Source of the DNA: Calamus simplicifolius
Lineage: Eukaryota > Streptophyta > Magnoliopsida > Arecales > Arecaceae
Direction: 5' to 3'
Assembly (NCBI GenBank): GCA_900491605.1
Contig: UESW01004240.1
Span: 606,293-670,292 of the forward strand
Length of the DNA stretch: 64,000 nucleotides
How positions within the stretch are numbered: the stretch's first letter is position 1; each line of letters begins with the position of its first letter. The translations under genes and the position numbers were made by a program. The notes under the pieces were generated by a model. It saw only the letters and a list, made by a program, of their open reading frames with translations, had not been told where the DNA came from and did no database searches. This document shows, piece by piece, positions 43,887 through 55,165 of this stretch.

Positions 43887-45998
43887 TGTGGGCGACTCCG
43901 TTAATGCTTTGAGATGGCTATGACTACTATATCTTGTTAATGTTGTTGTTGCATGATTTTCTGTAGAAGTCTTATCGTAGAGGTTGTATTTTGATAATTA
44001 TTTGCTGGATTGAATATTTGCATATATTGCTTTTGGCAGTTGCAGTGTCGTTGAAAGAGTTTCATAAGTATGTTATGTTACTACTCATTTTCTTGGTTAA
44101 TTGTACTCTTGGAAGAATATTAGGCAAGCATGCACTTGTTTGAAGTAATATATTTTGGAGCAGTTTTGATCATGATTTGCTGAATTGGAAAATTAACCTG
44201 TGTTGCTTTTTGGTGGTTGTAGTGCCATAGATATTTAGTATGCTTATTTGCTTGATCCTTGCGTATGTGAAGTGTCGGCTGTGAAATCATGACTTAAAGA
44301 GCATTTCTAAATGTAACCGTTATGAAGCATCATAGTTTGGCACTCTATCAAAGCCAAGGGCCATGATGTTAGGCAGACTCAACATTTCTGAATTGGATGC
44401 ATGCAAATTGTAACCGTAAAAAAATAACAGCTAATAATGCCTTCCTGAGCCAACTCAATTGATGACCCTATATCTCGCAACTGGATTATGTGGATAGGTA
44501 GCCTGAACAATGATGAAATTGAATTTAGAATCAATCATCCATTAAATAGTAGACAGCTATGCCGTAATATTGATAATTTTTATCAAATCTAGATTTTCTT
44601 GGGGGAATTGGCCTATTTTTTATCATGTTGAATTCATTCCTACTATTTCATCATAGTTGATATATTTGAGTGTTAGTTGGATGTTAGGGCGGGTTGCCTT
44701 GTGCTGTTAGTCTACTTTGATTTTTAAATTTTATTTATGACCTGACATGCCTATGGTTTGAAAGCTGCCTCTTATGGATGATTAATTTGGATGCATGGCT
44801 ATTTCTAATAGTCATATGATGAAAGCTAAATCCAATGTTCTAAGTTTAGGATTTTGATAAAAATTAATAATTTTGCACTATTGACAACGTTTTATTGTTA
44901 TAGATAAATCAAGGAATGTGATGATTGTCTCATGCCAAGTGAGTTTGTACATCTTGAGTTTGCCTATGAACTGTCTTCCCCATATTTCAGTCCTTATCTA
45001 TTTTATGTTTAGTTAGCTTCTGTTGGACGAACCAACTACGTATCAGTGATTTATCCGCTTGTTGGTATTAAATAAAGTTACATGTGCTTGATCTAACTAC
45101 ACTTGTCTATATTCTTTAGTTTGACAGAACTATAATAGACATGAATTTTGATAACTTTGAAGAATCAGGTTTATCATAGCATGGTGGTTCCTTATGTTTT
45201 GTCAGCATTGTATCATTATACCTCCCTATGGATTTTTGGCTTTATCTATGTATTATAACAATTTCCTTCAAGATTTGTCGCTGCAGCTGTTGAATCTGTT
45301 TTAAATTTGCTGGCAGTAGCAAAGAGTTTTACCAATTTTTGGGTAGTACTTATTAGTCAGTATTTTATCTGTTTTGTATGTAATATTGGAGCTTAGGATG
45401 GAAGATGTGTGGCAAGACAATTTGAAATCCAACATTTTATAACCTTTTAATGTTGTTTCCAGGTTAGGTTCAGTAATGTGCTTGGGGGTTACGGCTGATG
45501 CCTACATCCTTACCCTTTTTGCTGTATATCTCCAGGACCAACGTAAAATATCGATCTTAATGTTGATGTCACTGTGTTTATTGTACAAGCATGCAGAAGT
45601 GTAAGTTTTGATTTATTGTTATTGCTTTGCATTATTCTATCATTTGGTGAAATGTTTTAAAACTTGCAATGGTGCTTATTACCATTGTCACTGTACTTGT
45701 TGGATGAGAGGCAAAGTAAAAATGTCTGGTGTTTTCTTCAATCGATTGATGGGTATTTGTGCGCGATGGTTTCGTATTCAATCGAAGCGTCCACTTGAAG
45801 AGTCCACTTTGTCATATACTTTAATCTTTTTCTTAAATAAAAAAAGATCAGTAATCATGAAGTTGTTATGATCTTTCTGGCCACATCCTAATGATTACTA
45901 CATACGTAGCTTTATTGGCACATACTTACATTTAATTGTTATCAATACATCAATTTAATTTGTGCTATGTACAATTCTTCTTTCACCATTCGTTGGAG
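43887..45998. other. Harbinger interior, no identifiable gene
   Basis: AT-rich with intron-like composition and short random frames. Two loosely similar stretches (near 44020 and 44205) hint at an old local duplication. Nothing else was recognised. Confidence 0.4.
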
Positions 45999-46169
45999 GT
46001 GGCTGCATACACCTTGAAGCTTCTCCACAGAAGACTAATAGCTACAGAAATCAAATACTGATGTCTGTCAACCTTTTATAGGAAACAGTTCCTCTCTGGA
46101 GGTCAGTCTAAAGTGGAGGCAACACTGAACCTGAATGCCATGAACCAGAGCCCCAACCCATGACATGTC

Positions 46170-46789
46170 TGTTAGAAAAAGTTTAAATAATTAAAAAAAA
46201 AAAAAGAAAGAAAGAATGCCCGCGACCGGGCTTCATTGATGCAACGTTTCGTTGGAATGTTGCGTGAACATTGGAAGGCCAACATTTCAGAAACAGCCCA
46301 AATAATTTATTTTGTAAGCCGTTTTTGATGTAATTTGGGGCTAACGGCTATTAGGTCATTATGGGCCGAGCCGTTGGAGCTTTTATGGGCCGAGCCTATA
46401 AATAGGCTTAGGATTCAGATTGAGGGAAGGCATCAATCTAGAATGATTTGGAGTAGCCATATGATTTGTTTTATCTCATTTTATTTATATATTTTATTAA
46501 TCTTTTCTTGGGCATCTGAAGGTAATCGTTGGGTTTGCACCTCCACACGATCGTGCTCATAGTAGGAGGATCGGATCGAGCCGGTCATTGTACCTTGGGG
46601 ATAGATCGCCAACAATCTGCACAAAGAGGCAAAAATCTGATCCTTAGGGCAGTGTCTAACACGCCTCGGTCCTGGTTTGATCCATCTTATCTTTTGGTTT
46701 TACTTTATTTGTATATTTAAATTTCTATAACATATTTCTAGCAAATTTAGAAAGGGATTTTTTGTAAGATCAAAAACTATTTTCCAACA
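46170..46789 (+). repeat. Left LTR (620 bp) of the element in the aldolase fragment
   Basis: Contains a TATAAATAGG promoter motif at about 46390 and TG...CA termini. It is the uninterrupted reference copy for the right LTR. Confidence 0.8.
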
Positions 46790-48983
46790 GCTAAGGATCA
46801 GATTTTTCTTCTTCTCTAGAAATTGCTAGATTTTCATTCCATCTACTTATTCTGCTTTTGCATGAGTTTACTCAACATATAAAGTTTTCATGCCACCCTG
46901 AAATGCCTGTCCATTAATGGTGCAAATGTTGCTATGCTAAATTATGATCATCCATAATTATCTCTTGAAATACTGCTTGCTAATATAATATTGACAGTAA
47001 ATTTTGTCTATGTCTTGACTCCAAATAATTTTGTCTAATTTTTTATTTGACTTAATGTTTATTCCCTTCTTTCCTGATGTTATACATGCTGCTTGACTGT
47101 CACTCCACAAATATATTACCAAGACTGATGATAGTAAATTTACTTGAAATGTTATTAGTTTCTTGCTTATATCATATTTTCTCTAATATGAACGTTCGTG
47201 GCCTTCTGAATTTAGAAGTATCTATAATAATAATGGGGAACACATAGTATTGGTATGTTGTCCATTCAATGTATCACATCCAGAACTCCGGGAAAGCTTT
47301 TGATGTTTTGTGTCTGAGGTACATCAGACTTTGTTTGCATGCCAGGCTATCCAAAATGAAGCAAATTGTTCACTTTCATGAGGAAGGAAACAAACTCTTG
47401 GGAACTAATCATGCAACAGTGTATAGATGCACCACTAATCCTTCCATCTTTAGTTTGTGCCTTTCTCAAAACCTTTCTTGTTATTAATGGTATATTTGTA
47501 TTATATTAACTCCATAAGTAGCTATATTTTAATTACCGTTTTGGTGATAGTTTTCTGAACTTCAGCTGAACTCTAAACCATGGTTATCATGCTACACTAC
47601 CGCTAATCAGCACATTATGTAGGTATATGTATACTACAATCGATTGTCCTGTATATGTTGTAGGGTATTCTTATGGATGCATCAAACCTATCAAGAAACT
47701 AAGTCGGACTACAATACGGTAATGCATATAACATCCATAGCTAAGCTGTATTCTAGGCCCAAATGATATACACATGTTATATATGGATTACATGTATGTA
47801 CACACATGCTTGCACTTGTGCACATGATATATGCATGCTTGTATATAGATATTTTTTTATCATCTTATTATTTAACTTTCAAGTGCAGCTACTAGCATAT
47901 ATTTGCATTCTTATATAAATGCAAAAGTTTTTCTGTTCCAGATAAGTGTTTTCTGGTATAGTGATCAATATTTAATATCTCCTTGTTGTGTTGATGTTGC
48001 TAGACAAAAGTGACAGCATTGGGCAAATACTTATTGCTTACCTACTATTGTGAATCTTTTATATTACCAAATGGCAAAGAATGGATGAACTTGGATGCTG
48101 TGAGAAGGTATGTCATATAAATGCTCTATTTTGAGTCTCTTGAAATCTATTGCCATGAGATTTAATAAAATTTTTATAATTTATTAAATAATCTCATGAC
48201 TGTTGGAATATCCAACTTATTGTTTATCTTGTATTTGGATATTCAATTCTAATATATCTTTGCTTGATTCACTTATTTAAGGTCTATATATATATATATA
48301 TCTTTGGAATTTACCGAGAAGAATTTGACAAATCAATTAACCAAGGAGTTATCTAGGAGTAGAGTCCTAGATTCATCGAGGGGGATGTGGCTTAAACCCA
48401 TTATTTGGTCGTCAGCAGTGGATACCCAACCTCTGTGATTGGAGATCCCATGAATGAGGTTCAATGTGGTAGAAACGAAGCTGATTGAGTGATCGTGTTA
48501 GAGCACAAATTTTTAAAAAAATTTTCATCCCATCCCTATGATGAGTGCTCTTATAAAGTGACAAAGTAAATTTATGTAAGGTTGAGTTATACTCTTAATG
48601 GATCCGAGGTAGGTTATCTGCAGGGTATTGTCACAAATACCCTTGGAGGATTCACCTATATGAGAATCGTCATATTAGGCCGTGACTAAAAGTTTGGGCT
48701 AACCTTAAAGAATTCTCATGAAAAATCAAGGTACTAAGCGCAAGGCCTTTAATATGCGCTGACCGCTTAAACCCAATTGATCCATACTGTGTATGTGATT
48801 AGTAGAAGTCTGAGTCAAAGGACCTAGTTCAAGGTCTAATCCACTATGGTTCCTTCAGATGTATACAATCAACACTAAGTGAGGTTCAAGTCCATAGGCA
48901 CCTCACCTATTGCGCAGTATAAGATGCCCTAAAATTTTTGTTATATTTATTTTATTTTTTTATTTTAAACTTTTGTGGGAGAT

Positions 48984-50227
48984 TGTTAGAAAAAGTTTAA
49001 ATAATAAAAAAAAGAAAGAAATAACGCCCGTGACCGGGCTTCATTGATGCAATGTCCGTTGGAACGTTGCGTGAACGTTGGAAGGCCAACGTTTCAGAAA
49101 CGGCCTAAATAATTTATTTTGTAAGCCGTTTTTGACGTAATTTGGGGCTAACGGCTATTAGGCATTTAAGGCCATTATGGGCCGAGCCGTTGGAGCTTTT
49201 ATGGGCCGAGCCTATAAATAGGCTTAGGGATTCAGATTGAGGGAAGGCATCAATCTAGAATGATTTGGATAGCCATATGATTTGTTTTATCTCATTTTAT
49301 TTATATATTTTATTAATCTTTTCTTGGGCATCTGAAGGTAATCGTTGGGTTTGCACCAAGGTTGTCAATTTCGTTTCGGATTATGTTTCGGTTTAGCTTA
49401 TGAAACAAAATATTTTGGTATCGGACCGTTTTGGTGCTTCATTTCGGAATATATATATATAATAAAAAATTTATTCATAATTCATATTCTTTATAAATAA
49501 TAATAACAACAAAAATAAAGAGTTTAAGTTTTTAAAAGTTTGATATATATATATATATAATGAAAAATTTATTCATAATTCATATTCTTCATAAATAATA
49601 ATAATAATATAAAAATAAGAGTTTGAGTTTTTAAGAGATGCGATCGTGGATAGGGTAACTAAAATTTTTTTGTTATTATATATATGTATATTAAAATGGG
49701 GATAGGGTAACTAGGATTTTTTTTGATATTATATATATATATTTTAAAATGATTCTGAAAGGTTTAATAATTCATAAATTGGTCTTCAAAACATATTTTA
49801 CCAAAACAGCCAAAACATACCGAAACGGCCGAAATACGCCGAAATGCACCGAAACGCACCGAACTGCCGAAAATCTTTCGAAACGAAACGTAGTACTTAT
49901 CTTTTCGGATAAGCTACCAAAACGATACGTCTCGGCCGAAACGGTCGAAACGAAACGAAATTGACAACTTTGGTTTGCACCTCCACATGATCATGCTCGT
50001 AGGAGGATCGGGTCGAGCCGGGTCGTTGTACCTTGGGGACAGATCGCCAACAACCTGCACGAAAGGGCAAAAATCTGATCCTTAGGGCAGTGTCTAACAC
50101 GCCTTGGTCCTGGTTTGATCCATCTTATCTTTTGGTTTTACTTTATTTGTATATTTAAATTTCTATAACATATTTCTAGCAAATTTAGAAAGGAATTTTT
50201 TGTAAGATCGAAAACTATTTTTCAACA
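48984..50227 (+). repeat. Right LTR, interrupted by a Mutator-like MITE
   Basis: Matches the left LTR over 48984-49357 and 49982-50227. The 614-bp insertion plus one 10-bp duplication accounts for the length difference. Confidence 0.82.
49358..49971. mobile_element. Mutator-like (MULE) MITE with 10-bp target duplication
   Basis: Ends AAGGTTGTCAATTTCGTTTC and the inverse GAAACGAAATTGACAACTTT, with one mismatch in the outer 16. GGTTTGCACC is duplicated at 49348-49357 and 49972-49981, and the empty site is seen in the left LTR. A 9-10-bp duplication points to Mutator-like transposition. The interior has two AT-rich near-repeats (TTATTCATAATTCATATTCT) and a run of CGAAAC-type motifs near the right end. 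It has no coding capacity. Confidence 0.85.
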
Positions 50228-50342
50228 TGTCTCCTTTTCTTATGCCAGAGCTCTTCAGAACACTTGCCTGAAAACATGGGGAGGAAGGCCAAAGAATGTG
50301 AAGGCTGCCCAAGATGTTCTCCTTGTCCGAGCCAAGGCCAAC

Positions 50343-51515
50343 TGTCATTTACAGGGAAATTTTGTTCAATGTTACTGATAGTTTTCATCATAATATGTTT
50401 CATTGTATTCAAGCATTGTATTTCAAGTTGTAGTGCCCATGTTCTTATGGTTTAAATTACGTGTGGAAGACGAAAGTTCTCTGTTCAAGTGACATTAGTT
50501 CGATCAATCTTTGGTGAAACTTTTTTATGATACGAGGGATTTCTTCTCGTATTTCATATTCCCGATGAATTGATAACTTGTGCTAATTATTGTTATAGTT
50601 CTTTGTATGTAACACCTTCATAGAAAGGAGACTAAGTGAGCTTTGCTTGGATAGTTACTAATATGATTTGTGTAGTAACCAGTTAACTATCATAACTTTT
50701 TATTTGCAAACAATGCTAATGTATTCAATATAGGGCACAGGAATTAGGCTTAAGTCCATGTGCTGAGTGGATGCCAATTGAGTACCAGTGGTTCATGAAA
50801 TCTTATTCAAATATAGTATTAGTTTAGTCTTGGCCTTTTACATCTGTCTACTAATGAGTCGTTTCACATTTGATAAGCTGGAAAGTACCTATTACTGGTT
50901 CTTTATTGGTAAAGTTAACCAACTAACTTTGCTCTAGAGAAATTTCGCTTCTCCTCGCTGGTCATGCATGTGCCGACCTTCGATGCCGAGACTACCAGGC
51001 TTGATATATATATATATACTGGTTTTGGATTCTTAAATTTTATTTAGTTCTAAACTATTTAATTTGTCGCAATGTACGTTAAGCTCAAGCCCCCTTCTCT
51101 ATTCAAAATTATGCCAAGGACACGGATATTTTAAAAAAAATTCAAACGCTAATGTAATTATTAAGATAACTATATAAACTTATTCTTAGACATCCTTTTT
51201 TTTTAATGAAATTTAAAATTAATTTTTTTTTTTTAATAACAATTAAAATAAATTAAATTAAAGTAAAACTCTCGTAAATAGTACTTTTTTTGGCACATAC
51301 TTAAACAATATTTAAAAGTTATGCATGATATAAAAATAAAGTTGTTAATTTTTTTATCTCAATTATTTTGGCATTATAATATATATTATCAAATATTATA
51401 TATTATTCAACTCTTGAATACTAATTATAAATTATTATAATTTAATAATTAATTAGGTTTTATATGTGGTAAAAAAATTCACATGTTTTTCAATGCATGG
51501 AGATGTTGATGAATT
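50343..51515. other. Harbinger interior, no identifiable gene
   Basis: AT-rich sequence with small poly-A/T runs. No homology was recognised. Confidence 0.4.
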
Positions 51516-51856
51516 TGTTGGGCCCAAAGTCTTAATTCTTATTTTATTTATTAATAAAAAATAATTTATTCAAGTAATTACATTAAAATTACATTGATAA
51601 ACCATTTTTCCTTTTATTGGGTAAAGGGGTATGTTTGGAATTTCTAAAAAATTCTTCATCTATTCCTAGTGGAATACATGCTTATTTTCATGTCATCCAA
51701 ATACTATTTGGAATAACACTGCATTAATTACACTGGAATAACATGAAATACCAGATTTTTATCCAAACAGAAATCTGAAATAATAAGAGGAATAAGCTAT
51801 TCTGGGGAATTCGTATTCCTATTTCCAGAATAACTTTTTGATATCCAAACACTATC
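51516..51856 (+). repeat. Right terminal region of the large Harbinger element
   Basis: From TGTTGGGCCCAAAGTC to ATCCAAACACTATC. It is the inverted counterpart of 52639-52981, forming a 340-bp inverted repeat around the MITE at 51906-52635. Confidence 0.85.
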
Positions 51857-51905
51857 AAAAGCTATAACTACAAAGTTCAAGTTATCCCCTGAACTTATTC
51901 CCTAA

Positions 51906-52635
51906 GGCTGCGTTTGGATGTCAAAAAGTTATTCCGGGAATAGAATATGAATTCCGTAGGAATAGCTTATTCCCTTTGTTATTCTAGATTTCTGTTTGGA
52001 TGAAAATCCGGTATTCCATATTATTCCAGTGCAATTAATGCAGTGTTATTCCAAATGATGTTTGGATGACATGGGAATAAGCATTTATTCCAGTAGGAAT
52101 AGATAAAGAATTTTTCTGAAATTCCAAAGATACCCCTTCCAATAAAAATTGTTTATCAATTTTTATTTTTTAAAATGACTTGAATAAATTATTATTATTA
52201 ATAAATAAGGTAATAAATTAATTATTATTAAAAATAATATAAGAACATACTTAATAAATTATTTTATATTAATAAAGAAAAAAATAATATACTTAATTTA
52301 TTATTTTCTATTAATAAATTTATTTAATTTTAAATTATATTATAAATAAATTTATTTAATTTATTTAAATGATATTATAAATAAATTTATTTAATTTATT
52401 TAAATGATATTATAAATAAATTTAATTTATTTTTTTAATTCCATCGGTGCCCCTGAAATAGCTGCAATAGGAATAGGAGTTATTCCATGGGGTACCATGG
52501 AATAAGAAATCGAAATAGGGAGGGTTGATTGGAATAGGAATTTCAGTGGGCCCATGCTCCTTTTTCACCTTGTTTGAGGGAATAAACCGGAATAAGGGCT
52601 TATTCTAGGCCTTATTCCTCCATCCAAACATAGCC
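51906..52635 (+). mobile_element. Harbinger-family MITE B (730 bp)
   Basis: Starts GGCTGCGTTTGGATGTCAAA, ends CCATCCAAACATAGCC, with TAA on each side (51903-51905, 52636-52638). Its first 250 bp and last 200 bp match the ends of the large Harbinger element and of the element at 52639-62873. The centre is pure AT with three copies of a roughly 36-bp unit (TAAATAAATTTATTTAATTT) at 52330-52430. It has no coding capacity. Confidence 0.85.
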
Positions 52636-53269
52636 TAAGGTAGTGTTTGGATGTCAAAAAGTTATTCTGGGAATAGGAATATAAATTCTCAAGGAATAGC
52701 TTATTTCCCTTGTTATTCCAGATTTCTATTTGGTTTAAAATCTTGTATTCCATGTTATTCCAGTGTAATTAATGCAGTGTTATTCCAAATGATGTTTAGA
52801 TGACATGGGAATAAGCATGTATTCCATTAGAAATAGATGAAGAATTTTTTAGAAATTTCAAAAACACCCCTTGACCAAATGAGAAGAAAAAATGATTTAT
52901 CAATTAAATTTTTAATATATTTATTTAAATAAATTATTTTATTAATAATTATAATATTATTTAGGACTTTGGGCCCAACAATTTCACAATCTAAAATAAA
53001 GACTTGTTCAGGAAAAGAAAAAATCATGCACATATATTTTCAACCAAAGGAAAGCTATATTTCAAAAGAGTACAATAACGAGCCAAATATTTGGCACTGC
53101 CATGATCTAAAAAGGAGCCATGAATGACAAGGGGCACCACCAAGTTGAAAACGAACCTCACCCAGCCCAACTCAATTATTTGAAATGAAGTAGAAAGTTA
53201 GAAAGTCATTGTTACATCCAATAAAAGCCAAAGCAGGGGCCTCCAGACACCAACAGTGCCAAGATTAAC

Positions 53270-53453
53270 CGATGGAGACACCACAGCTGAGCAAGCAGGT
53301 CTTCTCTGGCGGGATGGCAGGGTCGACCTTGACGACATGCGCGACATCGACGACGGTGTACTCGCTGAAGCTCGCCGCCCCGCCAAGGAATCCATGGACA
53401 ACCGCCCCCTCCACGTTCGTGAATCGAGTGGTCCCATCCTTGACAGCTCGTGG
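53270..53453 (-). pseudogene. Alcohol dehydrogenase-like exon fragment
   Basis: On the minus strand 61 uninterrupted codons include AVKDGTTRFTNVEGAVVHGF and ASFSEYTVVDVAHVVKVDPA, then CLLSCGVSIG. This is the middle of a plant zinc-type alcohol dehydrogenase-like protein, just before the nucleotide-binding fold. The exon ends at a GTTAAT donor after GVSIG, where ADH genes often have an intron. A copia element cuts its 5' side at 53453. The next ADH exon is not seen. It is an isolated fragment inside a Harbinger-family element, so not a working gene. Confidence 0.8.
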
Positions 53454-55165
53454 TGACGGTTATCTCAGAACGATTCTTGAGATGTTTGCGGAAGCGAGAT
53501 ATGGATCAAATCACATATCGTAGCGGAAACAAGATAAGGATCAAATCACATATCTTAAAAATTTGAGTTAGCGTAATCTATACCCGTATTAATTTAATAA
53601 CAAGAATAATAAGGAGATTAAGAAATCGACTTTTGTTCTTCACGAATATACATTGGAATCACCAAATCCTTTGATCACCATGGATCTTTCCAAACGTTCT
53701 CCAGATTATGATGAACACGAATGAGTGGGCGTTCCTTTTGATTTGGGTTGAGATTACACAACTGAATTTAATTCACTTTGTATTCTCAACTCATGAGATA
53801 AAGTGAAGTTGAAGGAGGAACCTCTGGTTGATCATTATCGTCCGATGTTCTTCTCTGTCTCTCGTGAATCTTATATTCACAGAGAATAAGAACTATCAAC
53901 CTCTTTTATTAATTAATCAATTAATTAATATTTAAAGATCATTTCCAACTCTTGGAATTACTTTAACATATATCAATCCAACGACCAATTGTTGGTTAGA
54001 TATATTTATACGTCACGGGAGAGAGAAAGGCTCTTTCACGATCCCATATTTATTTCTCTAACTAAATAATTTCCACATAGACTTTTCTCGTATAATATGC
54101 CTATGATGTGTTCCCTAGCACACTGTATAATAGAAATTAATCCAATTAATTTTATATGAAAAATAATTTAGAATTCTTAATTCCAAATTAATAACTCAAC
54201 CCAACATATCATAAAGTTCCAGAGGAATATGGACATTATAATTCTAAGCTCCAATAATTTTGACATTCAATTAACACCTTAATTAAAATATCAAAATTAT
54301 TAATTCCAAATTACTCACTAAAAATTTGGAACTGCACTCTTAAAATTATAAAAATTATATTCAAAAGGATTTGAATCGTCCATTGATATAGTCACTACAT
54401 ATAAATCAATCCTATGATTAAAGCTAGGCATTTTCCGTTAACCTCTTTAATCACATCTTTATCCATAAGTACCATTAATTCTATAATAAATAATATATTT
54501 ATGATCCAATCATAAATTGAGCTCTCTTATTATTCAAGTCCCGAATCAACACTTATGGAACCGTCCATCTGACTTCTTTACAAGGAATGGATTTCATCTT
54601 GTATATTAATATTCCTGGCTACTTATGTTATTATATTTTTAATATACCAAGAATTTGACACTATGTTTCTGTCATTAAATCAAAAAATATAATACAATAA
54701 ATAGGAGTCTATTAATTACTCAGAATTAAGATCGATTCACATGACCATCATTGATTAATTTTGAATTCTCTATTTTAACAACAGAATTTATTAGAGATTC
54801 ATAATTAATCGTGTTTCAGTCCTATATAATCAAATTATATAAAGTGCTTTCATTCCGATAATCTCATTATCAACAATCCGATAAGATCGTTTCATTCAGA
54901 ATGTAATGAACCGTGCTAGTAATTTTAAATTAAAGATCTCGTTTGCAACTTTAATTTAATTACAGATAAATTTAGATTATTTTTCTTTAAATATTATCCT
55001 CTGTATATAACACTTATATACAATATTTAAAGTCACATTTAAATAATCCAGGATTTTTGATATTTATAAAGCATCATAACATGCATGCAAGTATAATATT
55101 AAAAAAATTCTTAAATATTCAGCAAAATAATAAATGTCATTTGTTTATGGGCACATATCCCAACA
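53454..55165 (-). repeat. 3' LTR of the Angela-like element
   Basis: Plus-strand reading starts TGACGGTTATCTCAG and ends GCACATATCCCAACA. It differs from its partner by scattered substitutions and small indels. Confidence 0.9.

Larger units (their letters stand above)
46170..50227 (+). mobile_element. Degenerate LTR retrotransposon inserted in the aldolase fragment
   Basis: The LTR copies at 46170-46789 and 48984-50227 share their whole 620 bp once the MULE insertion is removed. They start TGTTAGAAAAAGTTT and end CAACA. TGTC flanks both sides (46166-46169, 50228-50231). A purine-rich TTTTGTGGGAGAT precedes the right LTR. 48299-48420 resembles the 3' end of a copia pol (LTNQLTKELSRSRVLDSSRG). 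No primer site follows the left LTR. Instead CTAAGGATCAGATTTTT there is the exact inverse of a stretch within the LTR. Most of the interior (46790-48290) is unrecognised. Confidence 0.75.
45999..50342 (+). pseudogene. Plastid-type fructose-bisphosphate aldolase 3' fragment, split by an LTR element
   Basis: 45999-46035 encodes VAAYTLKLLHRR and 46089-46160 encodes FLSGGQSKVEATLNLNAMNQ plus SPNP. 46161-46163 is TGA where the family has Trp. After the LTR insertion the frame resumes at 50228-50342 with VSFSYARALQNTCLKTWGG and VKAAQDVLLVRAKAN. The order and spacing match the C-terminal quarter of plastid class I aldolase, a Calvin-cycle enzyme. The stretch between HRR and FLSGG is diverged, and the normal C-terminus is lost after KAN. 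It is a dead fragment lying inside the Harbinger element. Confidence 0.85.
25305..51856 (+). mobile_element. Large PIF/Harbinger element, degenerate, with nested insertions
   Basis: The left end, from GGCAGTATTTGAATGCCCTA, is colinear for about 200 bp with the reverse complement of the right ends of the elements at 51906-52635 and 52639-62873. The right end (51516-51856, finishing TATCCAAACACTATC) is the inverse of their left ends. AAA flanks both sides (25302-25304, 51857-51859), and the flanks join into an intact family-A MITE. Inside are a Myb-like ORF1 and a DDE transposase, the two genes of this superfamily. Removing the Tat and LTR insertions leaves about 9.8 kb, long for Harbinger; extra host-like fragments account for some of it. 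Confidence 0.75.

Noticed and set aside
46790..48290. Possible host gene inside the LTR element interior
   Set aside because: Only a 72-codon frame and intron-like sequence; no conserved motif or consistent splice pattern was found.
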